64,000 nucleotides of DNA from Manduca sexta (GCF_014839805.1 NC_051129.1:13830920-13894919); one strand, 5' to 3'; positions 11,585-24,070 are shown, numbered from the stretch's first letter. Translations and numbers: made by a program. The notes: a model not told the origin generated them from the sequence alone.

Positions 11585-13220
11585 AATTCACATTATTGGG
11601 GAATACTGCTAGTGTTAATGAGTTGTTTTGAACGGGTTCTAACGGTCGTTTTCAATAATCGATCCCAATCTCAATCTTCAATCCTGTTCCGAGAATGAGC
11701 CAATCAAAATAACTCATGTGTAACCATATCAAAATGCTTTATTCTGATTGGTCCATTTTTGAGATAGATAGAAAAAAGGGATTGGTGTCGTTTATTGAAA
11801 ATGGCCGTTAATCAGTGTAATATAAAAACATGTAAGTATGTCGCCAGCTTTACATATATCAACAATGATTTTCATACCGTGAAATAATATTTTTGTCATC
11901 TACGTACCTATGTAGCTACTTTACGGTTGTTAAAATTTGTGTATGTTTTTACAGGTTGTCGATTTCCTTTCTTAAACATTAATAAATTTGTAATAAGTTA
12001 CAATTCAGAACATGTAGGGCTTTTCATATTATCCATCTGTCCACATCCAACTATAATGTAGGGTCAGTACTACACAATTTTCAGGAATGTGCAGAATGCA
12101 TTTGGCATAGTTTTTACAACCAAGAGATTTTCGAAAATGCATCCCCTAAGCGTTCAAAATAGGCGATGGAACTTTATATGGAACTCGATTACTCATCCGA
12201 TTTAGATAATTTTTTGCACTTATAAAAGCTACAATCCTCTTAATGCTATATCTACTCTTCTCTAAAATGAAATTTAACGTAAATTTATGTAAAATCTAAT
12301 TATAAGAACAATTTGCGGACTGCATTTATAAAAGCACGTATATGTTGTGTCAGATTACCTTTCGGGAAACTTCGCCCTTCGCTACTGAGTGCTATATTTG
12401 TATTAAACCTTAAAATCCTCGAAAGTGCCGTGATAGCGATACTTTTGATACAAAAAAGTGAAATCGAGTTAAGAATGGACGGGTCACGTACCGAGGATGG
12501 ATCGATGAAGCATAAAATTACCGGAATGGTGATGCGACGTTGTTGGTAGCGCTCGAAATGTTGGGCTGGAAATGGCTGTTGAAATAAAAACTATATATGT
12601 TCCTTGTATGTAAAGGTGCGTTGGAGAGCCCGGGTTTAATATCGAGAGGGCTTATGAAAATTAAAACAAATCGTGCAGACATTCATATTCATTTGTGTTG
12701 AAACTGTATAGTAACAAAGAGTATAAACCAAACAATAACAACCAATGTGAGCTATATTAGTACTGGCAGTATGCCGCTTTAAATTAAGAAATTATATACT
12801 TCTTTTCGGTCATTGTCTAGTCTTTACTGTTCTCAATAAATCAATTGATAGTTTTACAATCCTAAATTATTTCTTTCATAATTCATCAATTTGAAAAAAA
12901 AAAGATAGTTGTTACGCTTACAAAGTCTAAAATCAATCAATTGCTGACCAAACTTTGTGTTGGGGGTTACGAGGTAACACCCCCCCTCCCTCCTCAATTC
13001 CCGGACGTCCATGATGCGTTGTTAGTTATGACAGCAATGGTTCTGCAGCCAAACAGTCTGCGAGCTACTATAGCTCTGGCTGATGGGCGCAGTCTAATAC
13101 CACCCAATGCTTTATAATACAAAGTTCTCATGGTCGTGTCCTTTTTTACATGCTCTACGATAGGACAAGCAAGCTGGTCTGATGGTATTCAGTACAACTA
13201 CTTACGAATCTTTTCTTATA
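11585..13220. other. Intergenic, no gene recognised
   Basis: Contains the open frame 12313-12549 (78 codons), for which I see no family features, and a C run near 12980. No clear repeat was recognised. Confidence 0.45.
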
Positions 13221-13222
13221 GG

Positions 13223-13458
13223 TCTACGGCAAAGTGACCCCACTGCATCTGATGGTAAGTGGAGTGGGGTCCAATAGAATGTCGACTGACGAGAGATGAT
13301 TATCCCTCGGCAATCGACACAATTATGCCGGCCTGTTGGAACCGGATATACACAGGCTGATCCCGGAATGCGACACACTTACGTGGGCCAGTATGGGTTT
13401 TAATACTTTGTGCATGATGGTCGCTATTCAGGCGGATGTCAAATATATCCTACCAGTA
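13223..13458 (+). mobile_element. Family E SINE-like element, near full length
   Basis: This is the best copy of a repeat that begins TACGGCAAAGTGACCCCACTG, contains GACTGACGAGAGATGATTATC and ACACAATTATGCCGGCCTGT, and ends AGGCGGATGTCAAATATATC. Other copies: 11488, 15716 (minus), 49995, 56045, 56741 (minus) and 58534. No RNA polymerase III box was recognised, so SINE status is by size and copy number only. Confidence 0.75.
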
Positions 13459-13825
13459 AATGCATTACAGAAGGAATGCCACTCGAAACTTTGAACTGTA
13501 ATATTCTGCATAACATTACACCACACGTCACTTTGAAATTATAAGTTGATGTCTAGTAAATCAGTAAAAATACAAGCCCCAATATCTAATTTAAAATACT
13601 ACAGTGCTTGGATAATGCTGCTTGGCGTCAGAAATAGACAGTATCAATGGAACAGTATCGCCACGTGCGTTATCATGCAAGTTTATTATATTTTATTATC
13701 TGTGTCGATAAACGGCGGCTTAGTGTTGGCGCCAGCCGAGATATGACCAGTCCCGCGTTGGATTCCGGACACAATCTTGTGTTTATACGTGTCATTAATG
13801 TTCATTATGGTTTATTTCAGAACAG

Positions 13826-13978
13826 AACAAGAGTTCTGAAGTGGAGACTGCGTCTTGGTTAACGTGACGCCCCAGATGACGGGACGATTTACACAAGAGT
13901 GTCGGCAGCGACTGGATGCATAAAGCAGCAGACCGGACTCTGTGGCGTACCTTAGGAGAGGCCTATGTCCAAGAGTAG
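13826..13978 (+). pseudogene. Decayed C-terminus of a non-LTR retrotransposon ORF2 (RTE-like)
   Basis: Translation gives VLKWRLRLG, a stop, then after a frameshift SDWMHKAADRTLWRTLGEAY and a stop. This matches the conserved end of an endonuclease/reverse transcriptase protein that is widespread in Lepidoptera (VLEWRPRLGKRSVGRPP... RTAWRALGEAYV), seen more completely at 22639-22806. An internal stop and frameshift make it inactive. Confidence 0.75.
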
Positions 13979-13989
13979 ACTGCAACCAT

Positions 13990-15715
13990 TAACGTATATT
14001 CTATAGACACGACGTCCATATAAACTATTTGTTCAATACCGAACTAAAATGGCAACCAAAACGTCACTGTTATAACAAATAATTTTACTTATTTGACTAA
14101 TATTTTTTATTCAAATCCAGGTTTACACTGAGCGCCACTCCGTACCCGACCACAAGCTATCAATATTTACTATACTAAAGCCAGTTTTAATGGATTGCAG
14201 TTCAATTCAGTTGAACACAGTGAATGTTCGGAACGCCAAATATAGTACGTAGTACATATATATCGATGACTGCAACGGGCTGATGAGGATGATGATGGTT
14301 TATTATTCGGATTGATATTGTAATTCTTCTACTGCATTTTTCTCAATCCTATATAGTCGACAAAACTTTTTTTAGGTATACGTGTGTACAGTTTAGTTTT
14401 AACAACCGGCCACCATTGTGATATTTGGTACACAATTGTGTTGAAATCTAGATGCCACGTAATAGTTCGGACCGCCTACAGAGCTAAAGCGAAGACATCC
14501 AAAATAATTACAATAACAAAAAAAAGGTGACAAGTCGCAAATCGAAAACGTCGCCAGTGTTATCGTATTTAACCCAATTACCTGTAAATTATGAGTACTA
14601 TTGTGTTGATAAGATATCGAATAAGATTTTCGAATTGGGCAGGCTTACGTTCCACGATAAAACTTCGAAATTGTCGGTTATTCAACTAATCGTTAGTCGT
14701 CAAGGAAATCAATATCTTTTGATAATTTCGTGTGTTTCCCAGTAACATGGTTGCTTAATCAAGATCTAATTATAATTCGAATAATGTATATTTTAGTTCA
14801 TGACGCGATAAATATTTACATGAACTATTGTTAGAATAAAAACATAGTTGTGAGGGTATTTGTGACGCTCTTTTGCAATAGGTCATACTAATTTGCAACT
14901 AACATTAATAGTCCATATTAATATGATGTGTACCTTAGGAGGAGATTCACGGAATTAACAATTTTAGTGTGATTTTTTGGAATTAATTAAACAGTGTCTA
15001 CATTATAAAAAAATTAAACAACCAAAATAAAGATAAACTTCCGATATGACGTTTAATTTTTTGTTTGTTAATGCGTCATTTTGCAAGGGGCACCGTAGTA
15101 AATATAAAGAATGTCGAAGGCTCGCGTACCCGATTTTAAATCAATGGATAATGCAGGATTAATATTATACACTGGCTTACAGTTTATGTTATCGGGGAAA
15201 AGAATTACCAATGTCTTTATTACGAATATTTTTTTTTATTTATAGAAAAAATATCGTATGTTTTATCTTCTAATCATACACAGGTTAGAGCTAGTAGGCC
15301 AGGGTTGACAACAATAAAGGATATCCACATACGTTACAATATACTCTTACTCCTAAAAATATTGATTTCCACTTTCAATATACCGCTTAAAGCCAATAAT
15401 TATCAATCATTTTCCCCAAACATTATCTTAATATTTCCTAAAATATAATCGGCAAAGTGTAATCTGTAATGTTCTATATTTTACCAATAACGATCGTATC
15501 TACTACTCGTAAGATACATATTTATACGTAATTCTTTGTTTATTGAGCCCTCGGACTCAATTGCTTGTCATTATTTACGACTTTTTTACCCTAAATATCG
15601 GCCAAGGTCTTCGTAGTTATTGTCCTTGATCTAGCCATTGTCACGAAATGAAATTGAGATGTTTATTGTGATTTATTAAAAGTATTTTTCGTATTAAGTT
15701 TTAGTGATAGGATAT
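13990..15715. other. Intergenic, no gene recognised
   Basis: AT-rich. The open frame 14527-14745 has no start context or family features that I can recognise. No repeat was identified. Confidence 0.45.
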
Positions 15716-15912
15716 ATTTGATATCCACCCGGATATCGACCGTAAACTAAGTGTTAAAACCCGCCATAGAGGCCTACGTAAGTGTGTCGCGATCCGGTAT
15801 CAGCCTGTGTATATTCGGTTCCAACAGGCCCGCATAATTGTGTCGACTGCCGAGGGGTAATCATCTCTCATCAGTCGACATTCTATTGGACCCCACTCCG
15901 CTTACCAGTGGA
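15716..15912 (-). mobile_element. Family E SINE-like element, minus orientation
   Basis: On the minus strand it carries AGTGGGGTCCAATAGAATGTC, GAGAGATGATTACCCCTCGG, the GGCCTGTTGGAACC block and the tail ATCCGGGTGGATAT, in the same order as 13223-13458. The open frames at 15782-16261 and 15838-16056 run across it and the following duplication and are not genes. Confidence 0.75.
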
Positions 15913-15922
15913 TGCAGATGCG

Positions 15923-16060
15923 TTTTCAAGCACTTTGCAGACAAGGCTCAGTTCTTTCAATCGATTCGACATGCACCCCGTCTGGGAGATGTATTTTCAA
16001 GCATGTTGCGGATATCATTCGTTTCTTTCGATCGATTTGATATGCACCCCCTCTGAGGGA
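15923..16060. repeat. Imperfect tandem duplication of about 70 bases
   Basis: Unit 1 (15923-15993) and unit 2 (15994-16060) share TTTTCAAGCA, the TTCTTTC(A/G)ATCGATT core and GATATGCACCCC/GACATGCACCCC, in the same order and spacing. Each unit is followed by CTCTGAGGGA or its variant. The array starts about 10 bases after a family E element ends. Confidence 0.75.
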
Positions 16061-16261
16061 TCATGCACCATGTCCTTACGGACGCGAGTACACTATAACA
16101 GTTTTTATAAATATATGCGTTTACTCTTACAGGTTGGCAGAAGGAAATATATTGCCTTTATATATTGCCTTTTAAAACTTGCGGAAAACGCACACAGTGT
16201 AATTGAGTTTGGAATCATCTTTGGAACCCCGTTGTCAACAGCCATATACGATTGCTACTAG

Positions 16262-18890
16262 ACCACGTCGGCTTTTCTTACGTCTAATGTGTACGATAGT
16301 AAATACTAAAAATAATTATCGATTATGATTATCAGTAACACCTACTTGTGTAAAGGAAATTCTAGATAAATACGATTAATGTATGTAATTTGAAGGTTAT
16401 AATAGATATTAGATAATATTACTGCTTACTGTAATAATTCAGTAGTCAAGAAACTACAGAGCAACTGAATTTCGTGTCTAGACTTTAAAACTGAATGTCG
16501 TGTCTAGAAATTAATAAGAAAAGAGCAACTAAAAGTCCGTCCATCAGTGGTCATCAAATATAATTACGTCGGGGTATTGCCACGGTCAAATTGCACGTTC
16601 ATAAATCAAATTGGCTATATAGGTATACCTAAATCACGCTAGAGCGCTTCAAAGCGCAGAAGAACGACTATTCAACCTTTTCAATAAATGATCTCAATTT
16701 TTAATCCGATTCCGAGAATTAACCAATCAAAATAACTCATTTGCATCCATTGATGTTATTTGTCTCTAAATCTTGCTAAAATAAATAAATAGATCATTAA
16801 AATATAAATAGCTTTAATCGGTTTAGGTTACGCTACTGAAAACTAAATAAAAATATTATCTGAATATGTATCATAAATCGATAAAATTATAGTTATAGCT
16901 GGAACTACTGTTAAATTGTTCGGTTTCATGAGAAATATCGGCTTATCTTTGTACGAAGCGCCGGCGCTTGTTCTCTTTCCGTTTAAAAACTTTATTTACA
17001 TACGTTATCAGGAAGAAGGGTTTAGATCCCCTACATTGGAACCTCATGATTTTTTTAATTCTTCCTGGAATGGGAAAAGACTACATTGAATCATAGTCAG
17101 TGTAGTCTCCTTATATTTGGACTACATTGACTATCGGAATAGGCTTTCTTTTAACGGTCGTTTGAATTATGCTTGGAACGCGATCCATCCATACACAAAA
17201 CATCCATTACTCTACCAGTAAATTTAATTTAGGATATGATATTATGGTGTTAGGCCTTGTATCTTAGAGGGACAATGTACCATTTTTTTAATGCTTTGCT
17301 GTACCGACCGTATGTAATACATCATTTGAACCACAATCTAGCCCTAAGACCAGGGGTGTAACTACGGCTGTAACATCCGTATCAGTGATACGGGGCCCTC
17401 GAGCTCTGGGGCCGCTCTTGGCCCATACATACATTAAACTAAGCGCCCAAAAGTTCGCACTGCCCTGAAGAGCCCCCAACAAATATAGATATTTGGCTCC
17501 TCTATTTATTTATTTAATAAGGTACACCAACAGCGTACATATCCTGAAATCTAAAAAAAAGTATTACGTGTTAACAATAGGGTACCGGACTCATTTTTGT
17601 TCTTTACTATTATCAAATATTTACATAATATAAATTATAACACAGAAGGAATTATTAAAATCCGGTAAAAAATCAACAAGTTATAAGTCTTTGAATTTCG
17701 GTGGAAGGGGTAATTAACAAGAAACAGAAAAGAGACGAAATACCCACATGTGACGTCATCGGGAATTACGACGCGTGCGAAAAAAAGAGATGAAGCGATA
17801 TCCCCTCATCGCGCCCACTTCTGCACGTTACAATATTTTAAATATGAATTACTCGCTCATTTTTTAACCAATTGTTATGCAGTTTTCGCAGGAGTGCTTC
17901 TTTTTGGTATTATTAACCATTACATATAGAATAATGTACAAAATCAAGCATAGGCCGGTCCCCTATTGGCTGATATGCATGCCACTTACAGGCATGGCAA
18001 GCTACGCTACTGCTTAATATAAATAAGTTATTTAAATTTAACCTAAACTTCTAATGAGACTGATTAAGAATATGTCCAATAACACCTTATTGTCTCTATT
18101 AAAGGGAAGATACATGCGGATGTTCTGTTTAGTAGAACTCAGTGCACTATGATGCGCTGAATGTTTACTTAACTCGAAGGGTTTTGTTCTCTTTAGTGTT
18201 GGAGGGAGTAAATAAACAGGTTACCATGGTAACCAAGCCCACGTAATCAGAAAATTGTCGGTGCATTACCCACCTTTCAAGGTTATTGGCTCTCGTTGAT
18301 TCGAACGCTCGAAATGCCACAGGATTGTTACGTCACGGCGTTCTGTGACAGTGATACTAATAACTAAGGAGGTCGAGTCGTCCATTCATGCTTTAGATAA
18401 TGGCAGACAAAAGTAAATTTTATTACAAATTAAACAGCATTCAAAATAAAAGAATATTAATTTGTATCGTCGTAAAGAATACCGATTTAATACCTAATGT
18501 CGAACTGTTCGTTGCTTCCTTAGATACATAAAACAAAACAAAAATGCTAAAAAATAACGCAGACACAAAACAAGCCAAAAAACTCGTCTATAGATTGTTA
18601 GAAAAACGGTATTACTGTGAAACGGTAAAAAGTAAGTTATTCATAAAATATAAACACAAACGTCAATAGATAACGACTTATTTACCCAACCGATATGTAA
18701 TTCAAATGTTTGTGTAAGCCGGAAATCGAAGGTGCGGCCCGCGGACGCGAAACCTTTGCCCAGGATTAGATTGTATGTATCTAATAGACGCTACTCAAGA
18801 GATAAACTGATAAGGGCACTTTGATACGGTTCGTGAATGATTTGGAGTAGCTGGTGAACATTATAGTGTGGAGTAACTGAAAAAGAAAAA
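16262..18890. other. Intergenic, no gene recognised
   Basis: AT-rich, with TGACGTCA at 17751-17758. A small direct repeat (CGTGTCTAGA at about 16472 and 16498) is present. The minus-strand open frame 17288-17482 lies over a GC-richer patch (ATACGGGGCCCTCGAGC near 17390) that may be part of an unidentified repeat. Confidence 0.45.
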
Positions 18891-18892
18891 AA

Positions 18893-19195
18893 TGATGATG
18901 GCTCAGTTGGTTGTGGAACGGACTGCCGAGACGAATGGCGGCATGTTCAAATCACAAGGACACACCTCTTGACTTTTTGTAAAATAATGTGTATTCTTTT
19001 TGGATTATCGCTTGCTTTAATGGTGAAGGAAAACATTGAGAAGAAACCCGCATACCTGAGAAGTTCTCTAAAGGAATTTTGAGGGTGTGTGAAGTATGCC
19101 AACCCGCACTAGACCAGCATGGTGGACTAAGGTCTAATCCCTCTCAGTAGTAAAGAAATCCCGTGCCCAGCAGTGGGACAGTATATAATTGCCTG
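18893..19195 (+). mobile_element. tRNA-derived SINE, family G, complete
   Basis: The element opens with an A-box-like TGGCTCAGTTGG, then a B-box-like GTTCAAATC about 45 bases on, consistent with a tRNA-derived head. A body of about 240 bases follows, with TTGCTTTAATGGTGAAGG, TGAGGGTGTGTGAAG and AATCCCTCTCAGTAGTA, and the end is CAGTGGGACAGTATATAAT. Degenerate bases in the B-box suggest this copy is not transcribed. Family pieces lie at 301-542 and 1409-1471. Confidence 0.82.
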
Positions 19196-19399
19196 CTTGA
19201 CTGTATGATTCGCTGATCTGTCATTATAGTGGAATTAGAACTGGCAAAAGAATTTTTTATTTCCTAAAACATATTTATGAAAAATATTTATATTAAGGAA
19301 TATAATAAAAATATTACTAATAGACAAAGTATGTTTTACTATATAAAACTTTAGAAAAAGAAACTTTGAAATCAATTTGGAATTACAAAACTAGCACAC

Positions 19400-19625
19400 C
19401 CGATTTTAGTCTCCGAAGGGATGGGCAGAGGTGAAGTCAAGGTGTCATTCTCGCTATGTGTGTTCCGTCCCATGATGTGATGCGGGGCGAGCCTTACGCC
19501 TTATCGGACACAAATTCTAAATTCCGGATACTGAGAAAAATCCAATATTACTGCACAACTCCGGAATAGTACCCGAGATCTTAGCGCGGTGTCGTACCGC
19601 GCACGGAAAACGCCACCGAAGCATT
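19400..19625 (-). mobile_element. tRNA-derived SINE, family F
   Basis: On the minus strand the tRNA-like head lies at the right (GGTGGCGTTTTCCGTGCGCGG, then a worn B-box), and the body (GGAATTTAGAATTTGTGTCC, CATCACATCATGGGACGG) runs to the tail at the left (CTGCCCATCCCTTCGGAG). The copy is more worn than those at 21785 and 59424. Confidence 0.75.
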
Positions 19626-20065
19626 TCAATAAATTAGTGTTAATATAAATTAATAACCATAAAATACAATTTATACAAAGGAAAAAAAAGGAAATGTTTA
19701 CAATAATGCCTTGTATAATTATGTCTCATAATGCTCAGTAATTACATTGGCTAGAATGCCCTTCAAACCGGTACATAAATCGCTGGCTCACTATGACAAT
19801 GTTCTATGTTACTTATTTTTGCGCAAATAAAATATATATCTCATGAATCTATATGTATTTCAGTAATCAGTATATATTTCCTACAATCTCTGAAGATAAA
19901 TAAAGGGGGAACGATGAAGTAGTCTTTTCTAATTTTTAGCAATATGATGTTTTTTTATCTCCTCTTTCTTACTTAAATATAAATTAACATAGAACTCTGT
20001 CATAATGAGCCACTTTTACACTGTTATGTATAATGAATAACGTAGTATCTAAAGTACTTGAGAAG

Positions 20066-20253
20066 GTACAGTCAGCAACAAAAACAGTTCTATAAATCCA
20101 AAACTTAAAAACTCTTTTACACGTTAACTTTAGTGGCAATATTCATTTTTCTTTATCAAAGAAAGTTAACCTTTAGAATTTATATTAGTGGCGAAAAAAC
20201 CATTGCTGAGAAGCACAAAAAAAATTGTTCAGCTGTTTTATGGCTGACTGTAC
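20066..20253. mobile_element. MITE with GTACAGTCAGC termini
   Basis: The left terminus GTACAGTCAGCAACAAAAAC and the right terminus, inverted, GTACAGTCAGCCATAAAACA form terminal inverted repeats of about 22 bases with two or three differences. The 188-base element encodes nothing. Flanking TA at each end would fit a Tc1/mariner-type target duplication if the repeats start at CAGTCAGC. Left-end relatives lie at 547 and 50170. Confidence 0.75.
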
Positions 20254-20254
20254 A

Positions 20255-21780
20255 TTCAAACGTAATCCCAGTAAACAGTTAATACCGACTTATCACTCAA
20301 TCAAAGCAATTCCGAAAGCACATATACCATTATTTCGACTTGAAAGACCTAAATACAAATTCCACGTAGGCATAATAATATAACTTCCGTAGCAACGAGT
20401 GGAAAAAAAATTATATGACGTAACCGTCAGAAACGGGCGTTGATAAGAACGGAAACCGATGAAGGTCAGCGCAAAGTTTGCGAGTTCAAGGCCGATTGCA
20501 TTGACACAGTCTAGAATTGTGACTTCGCTTATAAAACTCTCTTAGAATAAAAACTGTTACCTTTTCCTGGATGAAAAGTACATATTCGTGTGTTGAAACC
20601 CCTCCGAGCAAACAGCCCAGAACGTTCCTTCCAAAGGTTTACGGGACACGAGTTACATGCGGGAATATTCATTCTTTATTACACTTTATATAGAAAGAGT
20701 TAAGGCAGACTTAATGCCGAATGCGTTTTCTACCAATCAACCTATATAAATATGCAAAGATTAACGAATAATTACGTAAAAAAAATAATTAGAACTTTAT
20801 TTGAAAATTTAATCTACCAAAATATTCTTTTATCGATTGTATGTCTAATAGTATTGATTGCACATGAATATGTGTAATTTAAAAGGAGATGCATGTGTTG
20901 TTACATTTAGTGGCATTTTCATTATTAAATAAATGAAACAATATTATTATTAACATTATAAAATAATTAAACCAACAAAATAAAGATAACATATTGTAGA
21001 AATATGATTCATTAATCGTATATGCATTACATATATCGAATAGGTTTAAAAATACAGTTAGCGCGTCGTTTTGTTAGCGGCACCATCACCGTCATCATCT
21101 GATCTTAATCCAGGACTAGGTCTTTGAATAAAACTAATCTGGATAAACAACGTTTGCAGAATTGTTCCGTAGCAATTAGACAAAGCTCTTGTTGCCAGGT
21201 ACTTTTCTTGAATGGGAACAGAAGGTAAAACAAATGGGTATTTAAGGTTGAGACACTATTTTAAGCGCATTGTCGCATTAAAAATTGTTATGTGACGTCT
21301 TTATATGTTTCTAGTAAAAAATAGTTTTTAATATTTTGTTTTATTTGGTCATTTAGTTGCCCGATCAGGTGCAAATCAAGACACATACATAGAAATATCT
21401 GAAAATCGAGATATCCCGTGCAAATCTGTACACCTGGCAAAGCTAGTGAAAGCAAACGAATAACTAAAGAAAACCTTGAACCACGATTTAAATAAAGAAC
21501 AATATCGACTAATTTATTTATTGCTACCTAAAGCGAAAAGCTATCACTTGAGGTTTCCATTACACGGACCATTAAGCTTAAAGCGCTTGAGTACGCTTTT
21601 TAGTTTCTCATCAAATTAACCTTTTCTCGAAACGAGTGCAAGTTTTTCATGCCGTTTATACATTTATGGTTGGTCAGGGACGTTCGGTCTGGCAAAAAAA
21701 TATATCGAACTTAAATAGCCAATAATGGCGTGCATCATATTGACGAAGAGAATCTCTATATCAACCTTTACGTACATACA
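20255..21780. other. Intergenic, no gene recognised
   Basis: AT-rich DNA without supported open frames or clear repeats. Confidence 0.45.
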
Positions 21781-21784
21781 TACA

Positions 21785-22018
21785 GAACGCATTTATCCTC
21801 GCAAGGGTATGCAGAGGCGCAAACAAGACACCCACTTTTCCCCAAGTGTGTTCCGTCCCATGATGTGATGGGCGAGCCTATCGCCATATCGGGCACAAAT
21901 TCCAGATTCCGGGCTGATACTGAGCAGAAAAACCCAAATGTCTTTGCCCGACCTTGGATTCGAACCCAGAACCTCAGAGCGCTGCCGTACCGCGCATGCA
22001 GTGCAACTACGCCACCGA
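21785..22018 (-). mobile_element. tRNA-derived SINE, family F, near complete
   Basis: On the minus strand the head reads GGTGGCGTAGTTGCACTGC (A-box TGGCGTAGTTGC), then TCTGAGGTTCTGGGTTCGAA, whose GGTTCGAATCC is a perfect B-box. The body carries GCCCGATATGGCGA and CCCATCACATCATGGGACGG, and the tail CTGCATACCCTTGCGAGG. The plus-strand open frame 21730-22029 simply crosses it. Confidence 0.85.
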
Positions 22019-22638
22019 TCAGCTTTTAGCCTTGTAATATATATTACCCCACTGATAGGTACAAACCTCCTTTACAACTAAGAAGGTTTTTTGGCCGTAG
22101 CTCTCCACACTAGTCTAGTGCGCGTTGAATGACTTCATATACTTTTAAACTTTTATGCAAAAAATTTAAAAGAAGAAGAAGAAGAGAATATGATGATCTG
22201 CATTGTGTTCAATTTCCGATTAAGAGTAACATATATGCTAATACTTTGGTAGAATCCCTTAGTTGGGTTGGCTTATATAGTTACTGTCTCTTACATATTA
22301 TAAAACAAAGTCCCTCCCAAGTCTGTCTGAACGCGATATACTCAAAAATTACCTTATGTTAGTTTGAGACTCTAGACAGAACATGGACCACTATCTCAAG
22401 CTATTAGTTAATTATATTTTAATAAGTTGTCGCTTGTGATTCAAAAGGACTGTGGGTGGCCACATACTTAATACAGAGCAGCAGCAAAAGGTGAAATTTT
22501 CTGAAGGGGAACCCGACACAACGTATAGGTACTAAAATGCATAAATATGGTCTAAAAATTGTTCTAATGATAATTATATATCACATGAATTACGAAAAGG
22601 ACGCCGGCGATAAATAATAATCCATTTATAAGGACCAT

Positions 22639-22806
22639 AGAGTGAGTGAGTCCTAGAGCGGAGACCGCGTCTCGGTAAGCGTAGCGTAAGACGACCTCCG
22701 ACCCGCTGGTCCGACGATATTCGTAGGATCGCCGGTGGACGCTCGATGAGGAGAGCGGAGGACCGAACAGCGTGGCGCGCTTTAGGGGAGGCCTATGTTG
22801 ATGATG
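22639..22806 (+). pseudogene. Non-LTR retrotransposon ORF2 C-terminal fragment (RTE-like)
   Basis: One frame is open for 56 codons: it opens VLERRPRLGKRSV, continues through RRPPTRWSDDIRRIAGG and closes with RTAWRALGEAYV followed by aspartates and a frame break. This is the well-conserved tail of an endonuclease/reverse transcriptase protein found in many copies in Lepidoptera. The catalytic domains are absent, so it is a 5'-truncated relic. The minus-strand open frame 22564-22836 is its shadow. Confidence 0.85.
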
Positions 22807-22867
22807 ATAGACCATTCGCCACTGATACAGTGTCAAAAACTTTGAAGTAAATTCTAATGCGAATATT

Positions 22868-23200
22868 TATATTAATGAGATATTTGACTGATGGTATGTA
22901 GGTCTCTTATAAGTGAGAGTCCGCCTGGGTAGGAACCACCGCAATGTCTATTTCTGCCGCCATGCAGCAGTGTGTAGTCACTGTTGTGTTCCGGTTTGAA
23001 GAACATTGTAGACAGTGTAACTACTAGACATAATAAGACTTAACATCTCATGTCTGAGAATGGCGAGCGCAGTGGAATACCAAACAATACTTTGTAATTC
23101 AAGGTGTTGGATGGTGTTTCTACTGTTTATAGGCGGTGGTATCGCTTACTATCAGGCGAACGGCAAGCTCGTCGCGTCATTCAAAGCAATAAAAAAACAT
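22868..23200 (-). mobile_element. Family A SINE-like element, near complete
   Basis: On the minus strand it follows the 1735-2036 copy throughout. On the plus strand the landmarks are TGATGGTATGTAGGTCTC, TCCGCCTGGGTAGGAACCAC, TGGAATACCAAACAATAC and ATCAGGCGAACGGCAAG. It ends in an A run near 23200. The open frame 23060-23272 lies on its opposite strand. Confidence 0.8.
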
Positions 23201-23454
23201 TATAGAGTAAAGATAACCAATAACAATGTTTTTACCACAATTTGTAGACTAAACAAACCTAGCATTGTTTAAAATAAACAGGATTTTTCCTCTCTTAATT
23301 ACCTTTGTACTACGATTATCCTGTTCATTATTGTGGTTACCCTTTTTATGTGACTTGTTTTCCTATACCATAAAATTTATAATTGAATAAGAGTAACCAA
23401 TATTTAAGTACAAATATCAACACTAATATTATTTCAAATTTGTACGTCGCAGAA

Positions 23455-23720
23455 GCTAGACCGGACCGTAGAGATACCCCGAGGCCGTCATGTATGTGTC
23501 GATGAAGACCACCGCGGCTTCTGGTTGGTATGCCGGTATAGGGTATACAGGGGTTAAGGACTCGGTGTAATGCTCGCTTGGATGATGCTATACTATAAGA
23601 CTCGGGCTAATGCTCGTTCGGATGATGCTATACTATGAGTGTCGACAGTGGGCAGTAAGACCGGTGAAATCAACATAACCGTTCCACTCACCCCCTAGTG
23701 ATGAAAGCGATAACGCCCGG
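23455..23720 (-). repeat. Unclassified repeat with an internal 40-base tandem duplication
   Basis: Read on the minus strand the element carries GGGTGAGTGGAACGGT and GTATAGCATCATCC, both also present in that order at about 57296-57350. It ends in a frame that translates as a run around YQPEAAVVFIDTYM and YLYGPV before a stop. The middle contains two 40-base units, 23559-23598 and 23599-23638, differing at about five positions. I do not recognise the family; a retrotransposon 3' region is possible. Confidence 0.6.
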
Positions 23721-23724
23721 TCTC

Positions 23725-24070
23725 CGTAGAACACACTTTGAGTATGTTGATCAGTTTTCTGGTTGTAGCAATGCTGTATACAACATATTAGTCTACAGAA
23801 AGAATGAGCGTGCGAAGTTACATCTCACAGGATAACAAGGCGGTGTTAATAAATCAATCTTACCTTTGAATAAGTAGCATCTCAAGTAGACATATGTATT
23901 GGACTATTAATAAACAAAAATTGAGTTATCATTAAGAACTTGTTATTATATAGCTTATTATACACTCACAAGGTATTTGTAGTCTAAATGCTAAAATATC
24001 GACCAGCGAAAAACTTATTCTATCTAATTATCAATTATTATTACGTGGTATCTGTAATATGTTACAATAC
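23725..24070. other. Intergenic, no gene recognised
   Basis: AT-rich DNA between the unclassified repeat and the hairpin; nothing supportable. Confidence 0.4.

Noticed and set aside
15782..16261. The long open frame of 159 codons
   Set aside because: It crosses a reversed family E repeat and the adjoining tandem duplication; the translation follows the repeats.
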